From contig SSNP01000065.1 in the NCBI GenBank assembly GCA_006937955.1, positions 2,627,146-2,691,145 of the forward strand: a DNA stretch of 64,000 nt. Direction: 5' to 3'. The notes below the pieces were generated by a model. It was not told the DNA's origin, ran no database searches, and saw nothing but the letters and a program-made list of their open reading frames with translations. The position numbers and the translations under genes were made by a program. Numbering within the stretch: position 1 is the stretch's first letter; the number at the start of each line of letters is the position of its first letter. Origin of the DNA: Pachypanchax playfairii (lineage: Eukaryota; Chordata; Actinopteri; Cyprinodontiformes; Aplocheilidae). Shown in pieces: positions 51,766 to 61,496 of this stretch.

Positions 51766-52680
51766 AGACTGTGCCACCAGATGGTGCTATCTGTGATTGA
51801 AAAAAAAGCCTCAGCAGGGAATAAACGAGACATGTCGAGAACTTTTATAGGGCTGCGGAGAAGAGTCAAGGACACCATCTCTGGGCCAGAACCGATGTTG
51901 TGTCTGTCCTCAGTCTGTTGGCGTCCAATGGACAGGGGAAGGGAGGGGCTGTGCACCTCAGCACTCACTGCTCCAGGGGAATTTAGTGCATTGGCCTTGA
52001 GACCAGCCAAAACAAAAATAAAAGTGATTCGTTTGAAGCCGAAGAATTTCAGCAGCTCCTGTTTGTCCATATGGTACACTTTTGTGGAAAGGTCAAAACA
52101 GCCGAATTTTTGCCAAATTGCTTAGTAATGCCACCAATAATCAATCAATACTTCTCCACACCAAGCCGAAACTGCAACTTTTGCAGCACAGCCAGTTTAC
52201 AATTCAGCTCCAGAACCCTGTCAGCCAGCTTGCTGTCTAGAACTTTGCATTCCCTGTCCCATTCGAGAATCAAAGCCACCTGATCTGCCAGTAGCAGCCC
52301 ATCCAATCTATAACTTTCGAATTTGTCGATACATCAGGTAACCACCAGCTCCGATCAGCAGGTACCCCATGATCTGTAGTCCAAATATGTAAACATCCTC
52401 CACGTCTTTGACCTCCAGAGCAAATAGGGATACCATCTTCCACTCGCCCCAGGAATCCATGGTAAACCCAGCCGGCTGTGTCGATTCCGGGCAAGACCGC
52501 TCCCCATTTTTCAGCCTTAAGTTTGAAAAAACTTTGTCCAGTGCGCTGAGTGACCACGAAACCAGATCCATTTTTATAAATTTCCAGTTCGTAGCAGCCA
52601 GTACAGAAGGCACAGAGACACACAGACACAAGAAAAAAAGCAGGAACGGGGGTGGGTGGGTTGAAAAAGATGATAAGAGA
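51766..52680 (-). mobile_element. Unclassified dispersed repeat A, copy 2 (inverted relative to copy 1)
   Basis: Homologous to 10028-10960 from the GGGTGGGTTGAA leader (52655) to the GCTTTTTTTT tail (about 51795) and slightly beyond (AATCACAGATAGCACCATCTGG against AATCTCAAACAGCGCCACCCAG). It abuts Tc1 sequence at about 51766. A segment after the membrane-segment ORF (52140-52300) differs from copy 1 and contains GAGTTCTGGAGCTGAATTG-like sequence with LADRVLELNCKLAVLQKLQF on the minus strand. Confidence 0.65.
52308..52571 (-). CDS. Repeat A ORF, copy 2 (one-TM-segment protein; frame leaves homology at the C-terminus)
   Basis: ATG at 52571. Reads MDLVSWSLSALDKVFSNLRL, SCPESTQPAGFTMDSWGEWK, MVSLFALEVKDVEDVYIFGL, QIMGYLLIGAGGYLMYRQIR, KL then stop at 52308. 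The hydrophobic segment and the acidic EVKDVEDV box are identical or conservatively changed relative to copy 1. In copy 2 another frame over the same DNA is open for about 167 codons (52773-52270); copy 1 breaks that frame with TAA. Function unknown. Confidence 0.4.
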   Translation of the reverse strand: MDLVSWSLSALDKVFSNLRLKNGERSCPESTQPAGFTMDSWGEWKMVSLFALEVKDVEDVYIFGLQIMGYLLIGAGGYLMYRQIRKL

Positions 52681-52794
52681 GCAGCTGGGAAATGCGACCA
52701 TCCTCGACGAGGGCAAGAGCTGAAGCGAGCTGATCTGTGACCTCACAGGATGTATCACAGTTATCAACCTCAAGACTGATATATTAGTGTGTGT

Positions 52795-53140
52795 GTGTAT
52801 TTATACATGCATGTATCACTACTACTTTGATCTTATGTTATACCATGTATATACTGTATTGTAAAATACTATTTTATAAAACCTCTGTGCAGTTATTTCT
52901 AATCAATGTGCAATACGCTATAACATAACGATAGAAAACTTATACATATATTCATATAAAATATATTTATACTCACACATCACATCCAAGTTTATATTGT
53001 ATATACTTTCTGTATTTATTTTGCAAATATTTTTATATGTTTAGCTTTTATGTATCTTGTTCAAATTGCTGTTTTGCACTGATACTGGGAACGGCTCTAA
53101 TTTCATTTTACTGCATATAATAATAATAATAAAAATATTC
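52795..53140 (+). repeat. AT-rich retroelement 3'-tail-like sequence
   Basis: Contains TGCTGTTTTGCACTGATACT, GGGAACGGCTCTAATTTCATT and ends in (ATA)n (ATAATAATAATAAAA), the look of a LINE 3' UTR with its short tandem tail. No ORF. Confidence 0.45.
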
Positions 53141-53149
53141 AGTAAAATA

Positions 53150-53590
53150 ACTGATTAATAACTTCTGCTTCTTAGTTATATTTGTTGTGTTTTACTAAAT
53201 ACTACTTAAGACCACTACTAATCTTAAATTACACTGAATCGCTTGTTTACAGCAAAAAACATGACAGAATCTCTTCAGTCTGCTGTGATTACACTGTAAT
53301 GTAGTGGAGTCTGTACCGGACTCAAGATGGCCACCGTTTGCTCAACAACGCCAATAGGCTGCAGCGCTGGACGAGGCGTCTAGTGATTTATAATGCCTAT
53401 GGATACAACTATCCCAAAAGCAACCCCATAACTAATCCGAAGAAACACTGAACCAAAAAACACAAAATTGCTACAAGAGAAAACAGCAGAAATCAAACAT
53501 CAAACCCCATAAATAAACTAGAACAAAAACCCCAAAATATAACACTAATACCGTTTATAAGCAGAAAAAAGCTGTTTTGAGAGTGAGTTG
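53150..53590. other. Gene-free stretch
   Basis: No feature; single CG-rich patch with CAAGATGGCCACC near 53322. Confidence 0.4.
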
Positions 53591-53598
53591 CTCTTTAA

Positions 53599-54673
53599 AG
53601 GTCCTGTATCATGAAAAATCAACTTTTTGGAGCTTTTAACCATGTTGTGATGCTATTTCTTTATTTAAAAGACCTCCAGAGTGGTTTTTGGCTTAATTCG
53701 TGCATTCCTGAGTAATCCTCCTGAAACCTGCGCTCTGAGCAGCTGCTTTACTCGCTCATGTAAAACAACTGAATTTGAACCTCTTTACGTCACGGTGTCG
53801 TATCAGGAAGTTCCTGACCAATCCCTGCTGCCCCTGTAGTAAAAAAACACTCCCCCTTTTTTCTCAGGTACGAAGCGAGCTGCGAGAGTCCGAAACAATT
53901 TGTCAGGAGCTCATCAGGGCAGATGTCTAACCTACAGCCCAGAGTTCCCACACTTCAACCACCTGCTGCTCTTTATTAGTATAAGCTGCTAATAAAAACT
54001 TATCAACTCGACCCTGCTAATCACATGTCAGTATGACTCCAGCTTTACAGCTGAGCCCGTCCCACCACCGGATAAAAGACACAGTCACTCACCCTGCCAG
54101 CACTCAGTCATACGTCCCATTTGCCATGAGCTCCTGTTAGCCTCCGTGCTGCAGTTTATCCGCCTCAGTAATCCAGCTTTTTCCTTAGACCTGTCCCGGT
54201 CGATCTCTCTCAGTCCGCCTCGCTCTCGGCTGCTGGTCTCGCAGTCAGTGAGTACGGTCGCGGTCTCACCTCACCTGTCCGATCCCAGTCTTGGTGTCAT
54301 CTCCCGGGTCGGCTCGCATCCACTCGCGAGTGGACCATTCTTCCCTCCTCACCACCGAGCGTCCTCTGACAAATTCGCACCTCCATTTCGTTGTATTTCA
54401 TTCTAAAAATTTCTCGGCGAAAATGTGCATTTGGCTGCGAGAGTTACAGGAGTTTGTTTAGTGTTTCTAAACAGACCAATCGCACTCACAGTTGGGAGGC
54501 GGGGTTTTAGGTAAACCGAGCGTTTTTACTTCCTGGTCAAAGAATAACTCGAGAATATAAGTTATATTTCAGGACAAATGAAGTGAATATAACTCAAACA
54601 GTAAGGTTTTATCATAAAGTATATGTGCCGATCCCAGACGTTAAAAACTGTAAAATAGCATGATACAGTCCCT
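53599..54673. mobile_element. TTAA-flanked DNA element (piggyBac- or Kolobok-like), 1,075 bp, no transposase
   Basis: TTAA lies immediately outside both ends (53595-53598 and 54674-54677). The termini AGGTCCTGTATCATG and CATGATACAGTCCCT are inverted repeats with two mismatches in 15. The left 240 bp are almost identical to 41335-41573. The interior is GC-richer with CTCGCAGTC-like sequence but no convincing protein. Which TTAA superfamily it belongs to is open. Confidence 0.85.
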
Positions 54674-54879
54674 TTAACTTGAAGAGGCTGTGCAACAAAA
54701 ACACGGTACATATGACAATAAATTGATTATTTAAAGCTAATCTAATGCAGTCAATGGCGTTCAATTCCACATGAGGGTAGGATACTCAAAATGGTAGATT
54801 TTATTAATGTTTTATTCTGCTGTTGATACTGTATCTTGTGTGACATATTTTGTGAATGGTGGGGTTTGCTTTTACCTAT

Positions 54880-54985
54880 GAATTTAAATTTTATTTTTAT
54901 ATTTTTTCGTCATGGGAAAGCACTTCGGGCATGTTTTTTTGTGTTGTAAAGTGCTATATAAATAAGGTTGACTTGACTTGACAGT
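54880..54985 (+). repeat. Retroelement 3'-tail with (TTGAC)n end
   Basis: GTGTTGTAAAGTGCTATATA AATAAGG then TTGACTTGACTTGAC. This is a typical LINE tail ending in a short tandem repeat. Orphan fragment. Confidence 0.6.
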
Positions 54986-55044
54986 CATTCTTTACTTACA
55001 GTCAAATACTGTAAAACCAATATAATTTAGAAAAAAACCATGAC

Positions 55045-55310
55045 ATAAAAATGTTGCCATACCGACCAGCCCTACATACGTGCACACACTTTTGCACAAC
55101 CCCTGGGCATTCTCTTATTTCCATTTTATATTTTGTTCTATTACTTCCTTATACTGTTTTTTTATATTGTTGCTGTTTTTACATGACTGTTTTCTGCATT
55201 TACCTTAATTTTAGTACTCTTGAGGTTACGGGCAGTCGCCTAAGCATTTCACTCAAACTATGTATGACTGTGTATGTGACAAATAAAAATTTGAATTTGA
55301 AATTTAATAT
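55045..55310 (+). repeat. Retroelement 3'-tail with (TTTGAA)n-type end
   Basis: Contains GGGCAGTCGCCTAAGCATTT CACTC, GTATGACTGTGTATGTGAC and AATAAAAATTTGAATTTGAA. Familiar as a fish LINE 3' end. Orphan fragment without ORF2. Confidence 0.6.
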
Positions 55311-55462
55311 AGGAGGATGTTCTTTGCTACGTTAAAACACAATGGTAGTTTCGGTGTTACATCAGAAGGCCCTTCCAAACAAGTGTTTTTACTTATGGTA
55401 AAGAAGTCTCTGTAACCTTTCTGTTATCTTCCATTCTACATATCATATATAAGGTCTGGTCA

Positions 55463-56708
55463 TACACTATATTACCAAAAGTATTCGCTCACCTGCCTTT
55501 ACTCATACTATGAACTGAAGTGCCATCCCATTCCTAACCCATAGAGTTCAATATGATGTCGGTCCACCTTTTGCAGCTATTACAGCTTCAACTCTTCTGG
55601 GAAGGCTGTCCACAAGGTTGAGCAGATTGTTTATAGGAATTTTTGACCATTCTTCCAAAAGTGCATTGGTGAGGTCACACACTGATGTTGGTCGAGAAGG
55701 CCTGGCTCTCAGTCTCCGCTCTAATTCATCCCAAAGGTGTTCTATCGGGTTCAGGTCAGGACTCTGTGCAGGCCAGTCAAGTTCATCCACACCAGACTCT
55801 GTCATCCATGTCTTTATGGACCTTGCTTTGTGCACTGGTGCACAGTCATGTTGGAAGAGGAAGGGGCCTGCTCCAAACTGTTCCCACAAGGTTGGGAGCA
55901 TGGAATTGTCCAAAATGCTTTGGTATCCTGAAGCATTGAAAGTTCCTTTCACTGGAACTAAGGGGCCAAGCCCAGTTCCTGAAAAACAACCCCACACCAT
56001 AATTCCTCCTCCACCAAATTTCACAGTCGGCACAATGCAGTCTGAAATGTACCGTTCTCTTGGCAACCTCCAAACCCAGACTCGTCCATCAGATTGCCAA
56101 ATGGAAAAGTGTGATTCATCACTCCAGAGAACGCATGTCCACTGCTCTAGAGGCCAGTGGTGGCGTGCTTTACACCATTGCATCTGACGCTTTGCATTGC
56201 ACTTGGTGATGTGTGGCTTGGCTGCAGCTGCTCGGCCATGGAAACCCATTCCATGAAGCTCTCTGCGTACTGTACTTGGGCTAATCTGAAGGTCACATGA
56301 AGTTTGTAGCTCTGTAGCAATTGACTGTGCAGAAAGTCGGCGACCTCTTTGCACTATGCGCTTCAGCATCCACTGACCCCTCTCTGTCACTTTACGTGGC
56401 CTACCACTTCGTGGCTGTTGTTCCCAAACGCTTCCATTTTGTTATAATAGAGCTGACAGTTGACTGTGGAATATTTAGGAGCTAGGAAATTTCACGACTG
56501 GATTTGTTGCACAGGTGGCATCCTATGACAGTTCCACGCTGGAATTCACTGAGCTCCTGAGAGCGGCCCATTCTTTCACAAATGTCTTGCTTCACAGTCT
56601 GCATGTCTGAGTGCTTGACTTTATACACCTGTGGCCAGGCCAAGTGATTAGGACACCTGATTCTGATCATTTGAATGGGTGAGCCAATACTTTTGGTAAT
56701 ATAGTGTA
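55463..56708 (-). mobile_element. Tc1/mariner element, full length (1,246 bp), decayed
   Basis: The ends TACACTATATTACCAAAAGT (55463) and ACTTTTGGTAATATAGTGTA (ending 56708) are 31-bp inverted repeats with one mismatch (TATTCGCTC against TATTGGCTC), starting and ending with the TA target. One transposase gene fills the interior on the minus strand. Length and layout are those of a complete Tc1-family element. Confidence 0.95.
55548..56574 (-). pseudogene. Tc1 transposase, nearly full length, two lesions
   Basis: The start is probably the Met of MGRSQELSEFQRGTVIGCHL (about 56574). The N-terminal HTH continues to SSREIS, where a TAG stop interrupts it. LLNIPQSTVSSIITKWKRLG follows in frame, then a small deletion and frameshift near the basic linker (GRPRKVTE). 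From 56390 to the stop at 55548 the frame is open: STVRRELHGMGFHGR, LWSDESHFSIWQSDG (Asp 1), FLFQHDCAPVHKARS (Asp 2), SPDLNPIEHLWDELE (Glu), end AAKGGPTSY. The catalytic DD34E residues are intact. With one stop and one frameshift the element cannot make its own enzyme. Confidence 0.9.
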
Positions 56709-56714
56709 TCTATC

Positions 56715-57315
56715 TGTACTTTATGCTCTATGTGCCTTTTCCCCTGTCACCCATTTGTCCTTCTCTGGCTTTGCACAGATAACTGATTCTACTCACCTAC
56801 AATTCTTCCTCAGCAGCTAATATAGCCGTGTGTGTCCATCTTCACTTGTTCACAGTTTGTGGTTTCCCCAACAGTGTGTGATACACTGCATGTGAACATT
56901 TTGTCTTTTATCAACATTGTGTTAAGGCACCATTGGATGACCTTACTGTTATGCCGATCTGCCTTCAACCCTACTTGAAATAATGGCTCTGCTGTTTGTC
57001 TGCTCACTCATCTAGATTCCTTTAGCCTGTTGATACAGACACCTTATGTAGGAAAACCATAACCTGGCAGTCCATTTATCCCAGGCAAATTATGAAACAG
57101 CTTGTCCAGACGAGTTAAGTTCACTAAATTTATCAATGAAACTATTTATCTGTGTAAACTGCTTTAGCAAAAGGGTTAGGGTTTGCAGGTGCTCCGCGTT
57201 GTTGAAAATGTTTAATCTCTTTTACAAAATGCTGTTTTGGTTCTGAAGAGTTACAGACAAACAGTAAGAAGGTTGTATGTTCCATACTCATCTGAGGCCT
57301 TTTCCCCATAGAGTT
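56715..57315. other. Gene-free stretch
   Basis: No feature supported. Leads into the minisatellite. Confidence 0.4.
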
Positions 57316-57320
57316 TTCAT

Positions 57321-58891
57321 CCCGTCCACAGCTAGAACCCTCTACAGGAGATCCTTCCTGTCTAAAGCTAGAACCCTCTACAGGAAATCCTTCCCGTCCA
57401 CAGCTAGAACCCTCTACAGGAGATCCTTCCTGTCCACAGCTAGAACCCTCTACAGGAGATCCTTCCCGTCCACAGCTAGAACCCTCTACAGGAGATCCTT
57501 CCCATCCACAGCTAGAACCCTCTACAGGAGATCCTTCCCATCCACAGCTAGAACCCTCAACGGGAGACCCTTCCCGTCCACAGCTAGAACCCCCTACAGG
57601 AGATCCTTCCTGTCCACAGCTAGAACCCTCTACAGGAGATCCTTCCTGTCCACAGCTAGAACCCTCTACAGGAGATCCTTCCCGTCCACAGCTAGAGCCC
57701 TCTACAGGAGATCCTTCCTGTCCACAGCTAGAACCATCTACAGGAGATCCTTCCCATCCACAGCTAGAACCCTCTACGAGAGATCCTTCCCGTCCACAGC
57801 TAGAACCCTCTACAGGAGATCCTTACTGTCCACAGCTAGAACCCTCTACGAGAGATCCTTCCCGTCCACAGCTAGAACCCTCTACAGGAGATCCTTCCCG
57901 TCCACAGCTAGAACCCTCTACAGGAGATCCTTCCCGTCCACAGCTAGAACCCTCTACAGGAGATCCTTCCTGTCCACAGCTAGAACCCTCTACAGGAGAT
58001 CCTTCCCGTCCACAGCTAGAACCCTATACAGGAGATCCTTCCCGTCCACAGCTAGAACCCTATACAGGAGATCCTTCCCGTCCACAGCTAGAACCCTCTA
58101 CAGGAGATCCTTCCCATCCACAGCTAGAACCCTCTACAGGAGATCCTTCCCGTCCACAGCTAGAACCCTCTACAGGAGATCCTTCCTGTCCACAGCTAGA
58201 ACCCTCTACAGGAGATCCTTCCCGTCCACAGCTAGAACCCTATACAGGAGATCCTTCCCGTCCACAGCTAGAACCCTATACAGGAGATCCTTCCCGTCCA
58301 CAGAGAGAACCCTCTACTGGAGATCCTGCCCTCCACAGCTAGAACCCTCTACAGGAGATCCTTCCCGTCCACAGCTAGAACCCTCTACAGGAGATCCTTC
58401 CCGTCTACAGCTAGAACCCTCTACAGGAGATCCTTCCCGTCCACAGCTAGAACCCTATACAGGAGATCCGTCCTGTCCACAGCTAGAACCATCTACAGGA
58501 GATCCTTCCCGTCTACAGCTAGAACCCTCTACAGGAGATCCTTCCCGTCCACAGCTAGAGCCCTCTACAGGAGATCCTTCCTGTCCACAGCTAGAACCAT
58601 CTACAGGAGATCCTTCCCGTCCACAGCTAGAACCCTCTACTGGAGATCCTTCCCGTCCACAGCTAGAACCCTCTACAGGAGATCCTTCCCATCCACAGCT
58701 AGAACCCTCTACAGGAGATCCTTCCCATCCACAGCTAGAACCCTCTACGAGAGATCCTTCCCGTCCACAGCTAGAACCCTCTACAGGAGATCCTTCCTGT
58801 CTAAAGCTAGAACCCTCTACAGGAGATCCTTCCTGTCCACATCTGAAACCCTCTACAGGAGATCCTTCCTGTCCACATCTGAAACCCTCTA
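57321..58891. repeat. 36-bp minisatellite, about 43 units, probably derived from a Rex1 ORF2 C-terminus
   Basis: The unit runs CTACAGGAGATCCTTCCCGT then CCACAGCTAGAACCCT. Variants are C/T in CCCGTCC/CCTGTCC, TCTACAGG/TATACAGG and TCTACGAG. One unit near 58319-58335 is short (CCTGCCCTCC), shifting the frame. Because 36 is divisible by three, two of three plus-strand frames stay open (LYRRSFPSTART and STGDPSRPQLEP), giving a spurious 564-codon frame. The first and last units are the most diverged (CTGTCTAAAGCTAG; CCACATCTGAAACCCTC). Compare ACAGGAGCTACTTCTTGCCC ACAGCTATAAC in the Rex1 LINE at 61090-61120. Confidence 0.92.
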
Positions 58892-58959
58892 GGATGACTC
58901 TGATTGGATTTGTAATTGAATTAACATTTAACCATCTTATGATACTATTATTTTGTGTT

Positions 58960-60150
58960 TTTGTGGCTTGATTCCCACAAAGTTCCAGGATTTATTATAT
59001 ATAGAAGTTTTACATAAACATGAACACATTTATACACACTTTGCTGTCTTTTCTGATGAAGCCGTCCCATTTAAACCGATTTTTTCCTTTCCAGACATAA
59101 TTTTTGAACCACACATTTGATGTTGCTAACTTTCATGCACACACAGACTTGTTGCCAAGTAGCAGAAATCTCAGAGGTAAAAGAAAGCCAGATGTTAAAA
59201 CAATGAGCAGCACTTTTCTAAAGCAGGACATAGACTGGAGCAGTTCTAAGCAACAAAACTGATTCACTGCTCAGCTCCTTGCAGCACATATTTGAGCCCC
59301 GCAATTAGTATGACAATGCTGTACAAACACAGAGATCAGTATGACTTCCTTTTCTGAGGACATGCACACAGTGTAAGTAGGAAGCTGAGAAACAATGATG
59401 GCACAAAGTGTGAATCAATTAAAACCCAGATGTTTTGACAAAGAGAAAGAAAGCTACAGGAGGTTTTACATAGTTAAACAGATGGCATTTACACAACCTA
59501 ATTCATTACAATACCATGCTTGTGCTGTCATTACATTACACATGAATAGGAGAAGCTGACTCAGTCAAAGTTGGAGCACACATATGTGTGCACACTAATG
59601 TTGTGCTATCATGATATCATCACATTCCAAATCATTTTAATGTTAAATATCAAAATGTTCCATTTTCAACAGCTTTAGGTAGAAACATAAAGCAGACACA
59701 ATTTATTTGCTTTGTCAGCACTTTGGCTGTGCTGATGGCAACCACTGTAACGAGACTTGAGGTAGTAACAGTCCCGTAACAGTCGACATATGAAAGCGTG
59801 AGCCAGGTTTTTTGGGTCAAGGATGTAATGTAATGATGACATACAGTTCTGTGTTACTGCTGCCTGCAGAGTCTGAAGCATTAACAGCAGTCAACATAAT
59901 AACTGGAAACATTAGAATGATGGTTTATACCTCCTGAGATGAGTTCCTATCCACACCTTCTTAGGTTCTGCAAAACCAGCTAATAATTTTGAACAATTTT
60001 GGGAAATAGTACTAATGAGGCAGAGACATAGTTCCTCATAATAAATATCAATTCATTAGTTTATTTTCAAATCGTCCATCCTAAAAAGGACAAAGTTCTC
60101 AAAATGACAAACTGAAAAGATAAACCAATGCATAAATAGTGAATTTGAAT
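58960..60150. other. Gene-free stretch, possibly single-copy
   Basis: No element, repeat or coding signal that I can support over about 1.1 kb, the longest quiet stretch on the right side. Confidence 0.4.
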
Positions 60151-60153
60151 AAT

Positions 60154-60300
60154 AATTAAAGCCGCAAGCGGCAATGAGTGCACTTGCACCTTGGCACTGC
60201 TCCTGCCTGTGCGGCCACCGCATCAGCAGAGCAGCAAAACCAGCAAAACTGTGCTCCAGTGGGCCGAGACAGGTTTGAAGTGTTGAAATGGGAAAAAAGG
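60154..60300 (+). repeat. Repeat B fragment (GCCGCAAGCGGC start)
   Basis: AATTAAAGCCGCAAGCGGCA ATGAG matches the start of the repeat at 13588 and continues with GCACCTTGGCACTGCTCC and GTGGCCACCGC-like sequence for about 80 bp before diverging. Confidence 0.75.
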
Positions 60301-60379
60301 AAGCGCTGTTGATGCAATAAACCACACCCACACAATTTCTTTACTCAGTTACTCTTGAGTTTAGACAAGGACAATCAAA

Positions 60380-61215
60380 GACAATCATCTCATCTTGAAT
60401 GTGAACAAGACAAAGGAGATGATTGTGGATTTTAGGAAAAGCAGCAACATACCAAAACCCATTTCCATCATGGAGAAGAAGTGGAGGTGGTGGAGGAGTA
60501 TAAATACCTGGTGTTCACCTGGACAACAGACTGAACTGGAGACTGTGCTGCTGTTTTTAGGAAGGGACAGAGCAGACTGTACTGACCCTCCAGTCCAGCA
60601 GCAGATCAGACCCTGCAGACACTTGCATCTTTTTCTGTATATTTATGTATTTAATGTTGTGGTTTGTTTATGTTTTTACCGTTGTTGATGCAGCACATGT
60701 GGCTCTGTAGCCCAAGACAAATTTCCTTTCGAGGACAAGTTTACCTTACCTTACTTCCTCAGGAAGCTTAGATCCTTCAACATTTGCAGCAAGATGTTGA
60801 AGATCTTTTATAAGTCTGTTGTGGAGAGTGTGATCACATCTGCAGTCTCCTGTTGGGGGCGGCGCATCAGAGCAAGTGACATGAAGAGGTTGAACAGATA
60901 GATAAGGAGGGCTGGTTCTGTTCTGTGGACTGATCTGGAGTCTCTTGAGTTGATTGTCCAAAGGAGGATGGTTTGGAAAATGAAAATCATCATGGAGAAC
61001 CCTCATCATCCTCTTCATAACACAGTACCTCAACAACAGAGTGTCTTCAGCCAGAAGATTCTTCAGAGCCGCTGCAACACAGACCGCTACAGGAGCTACT
61101 TCTTGCCCACAGCTATAACAATCTGCAATGGCTCCCTGAAGAAGAACTGAGCTACAACAACACTCAATTTCCCTTCGGGAATTAAAAAGTATTTTTGATT
61201 GATTGATTTGATTGA
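60380..61215 (+). mobile_element. Rex1-type LINE, 3' end, interrupted by another retroelement tail
   Basis: Carries ORF2 C-terminal sequence and a 3' UTR ending CCCTTCGGGAATTAAAAAGT then (ATTG)n-type tail (GATTGATTGATTTGATTGAT). At about 60600-60760 a foreign segment with CCCAAGACAAATTTCCTTTC and ACCTTACCTTAC (another LINE-like tail) is inserted. 5'-truncated, as usual for LINEs. Confidence 0.85.
60392..61150 (+). pseudogene. Rex1 ORF2 C-terminal remnant
   Basis: Reads LNVNKTKEMIVDFRKSSNIP (post-YxDD region), then by frameshift VEVVEEYKYLVFTWTTD-like sequence. After the insertion it continues YFLRKLRSFNICSKMLKIFY, KSVVESVITSAVSCWG, LNR stop, RRAGSVLWTDLESLELIVQR RMVWK, and the end NTDRYRSYFLPTAITICNGS. 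Several stops and frameshifts. The closing DRYRSYFLPTA segment is the likely parent of the 36-bp minisatellite unit. Confidence 0.8.
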
Positions 61216-61496
61216 TTTACATAATGGTGATTTAGAAATCAGATGATAAAGAAGTTAAAAGCTGTGCTATTAAGTCAACCGCACAACAATTTGGATCAAC
61301 AGCTGCAGCCAGAGTGAAAAATTATTTTTTTTTAATTTGATGACAAACATGTAACTGAAAGTCTGAAATAAAATAAAGATATGGTTCATTTGTTTGAACA
61401 ATCTGCATTGAGAAATATTGAAAAGACTAATACACTGCCAGTGTATTATATAAAAATTTAATAATGATATAATTTGCATGTGTTTGTCAAATACAT

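Larger units (their letters stand above)
47630..51766 (-). mobile_element. Tc1/mariner element split by a hAT element and cut by repeat A
   Basis: The left part (47640-47934) holds the terminal region (TTTATTGGAATTCCACGTAA) and the transposase C-terminus. After the hAT insertion it resumes at about 51597 with CTGGACTATGACTGGGCCATTC and runs to about 51766, where repeat A begins. The 5' half of the Tc1 (N-terminus and second terminal repeat) is missing on the far side of repeat A. Confidence 0.85.
47797..51766 (-). pseudogene. Tc1 transposase C-terminal part, in two pieces around the hAT
   Basis: The first piece (51766-51597) reads ILEEDLLESAKDLRLGRRFT, FQQDNDPKHKARATMEWFKT, VLEWPSHSPD (second catalytic Asp in QQDNDP). 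The second piece (47934-47797) continues LNPIENLWQDLKTAVHKRCP (the catalytic Glu is in PIENLW) and ends YPKRLAAVIAAKGGSTKY then stop. Removing the hAT rejoins SPD to LNPIENLW exactly. The insertion and the missing N-terminus make it inactive. Confidence 0.85.

Noticed and set aside
52270..52773. 167-codon overlapping frame in repeat A copy 2
   Set aside because: Not kept in copy 1 (TAA after KLKAE), whereas the membrane-segment frame is open in both. Kept only as a note because its first part looks protein-like.
55618..56187. 189-codon plus-strand frame opposite the Tc1 transposase
   Set aside because: Shadow of the minus-strand transposase, which carries all the DD34E motifs.
57321..58891. 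CRISPR-like array (regular 36-bp spacing)
   Set aside because: No unique spacers: the whole 36-bp unit repeats head to tail. The context is eukaryotic transposon DNA without cas genes.
57277..58971. 564-codon plus-strand open frame in the 36-bp array (YRRSF..START repeats)
   Set aside because: The frame is open only because the 36-bp period is a multiple of three and two frames lack stops. A short unit in the middle switches the peptide from one repeat type to another, and there is no start context or non-repetitive domain.
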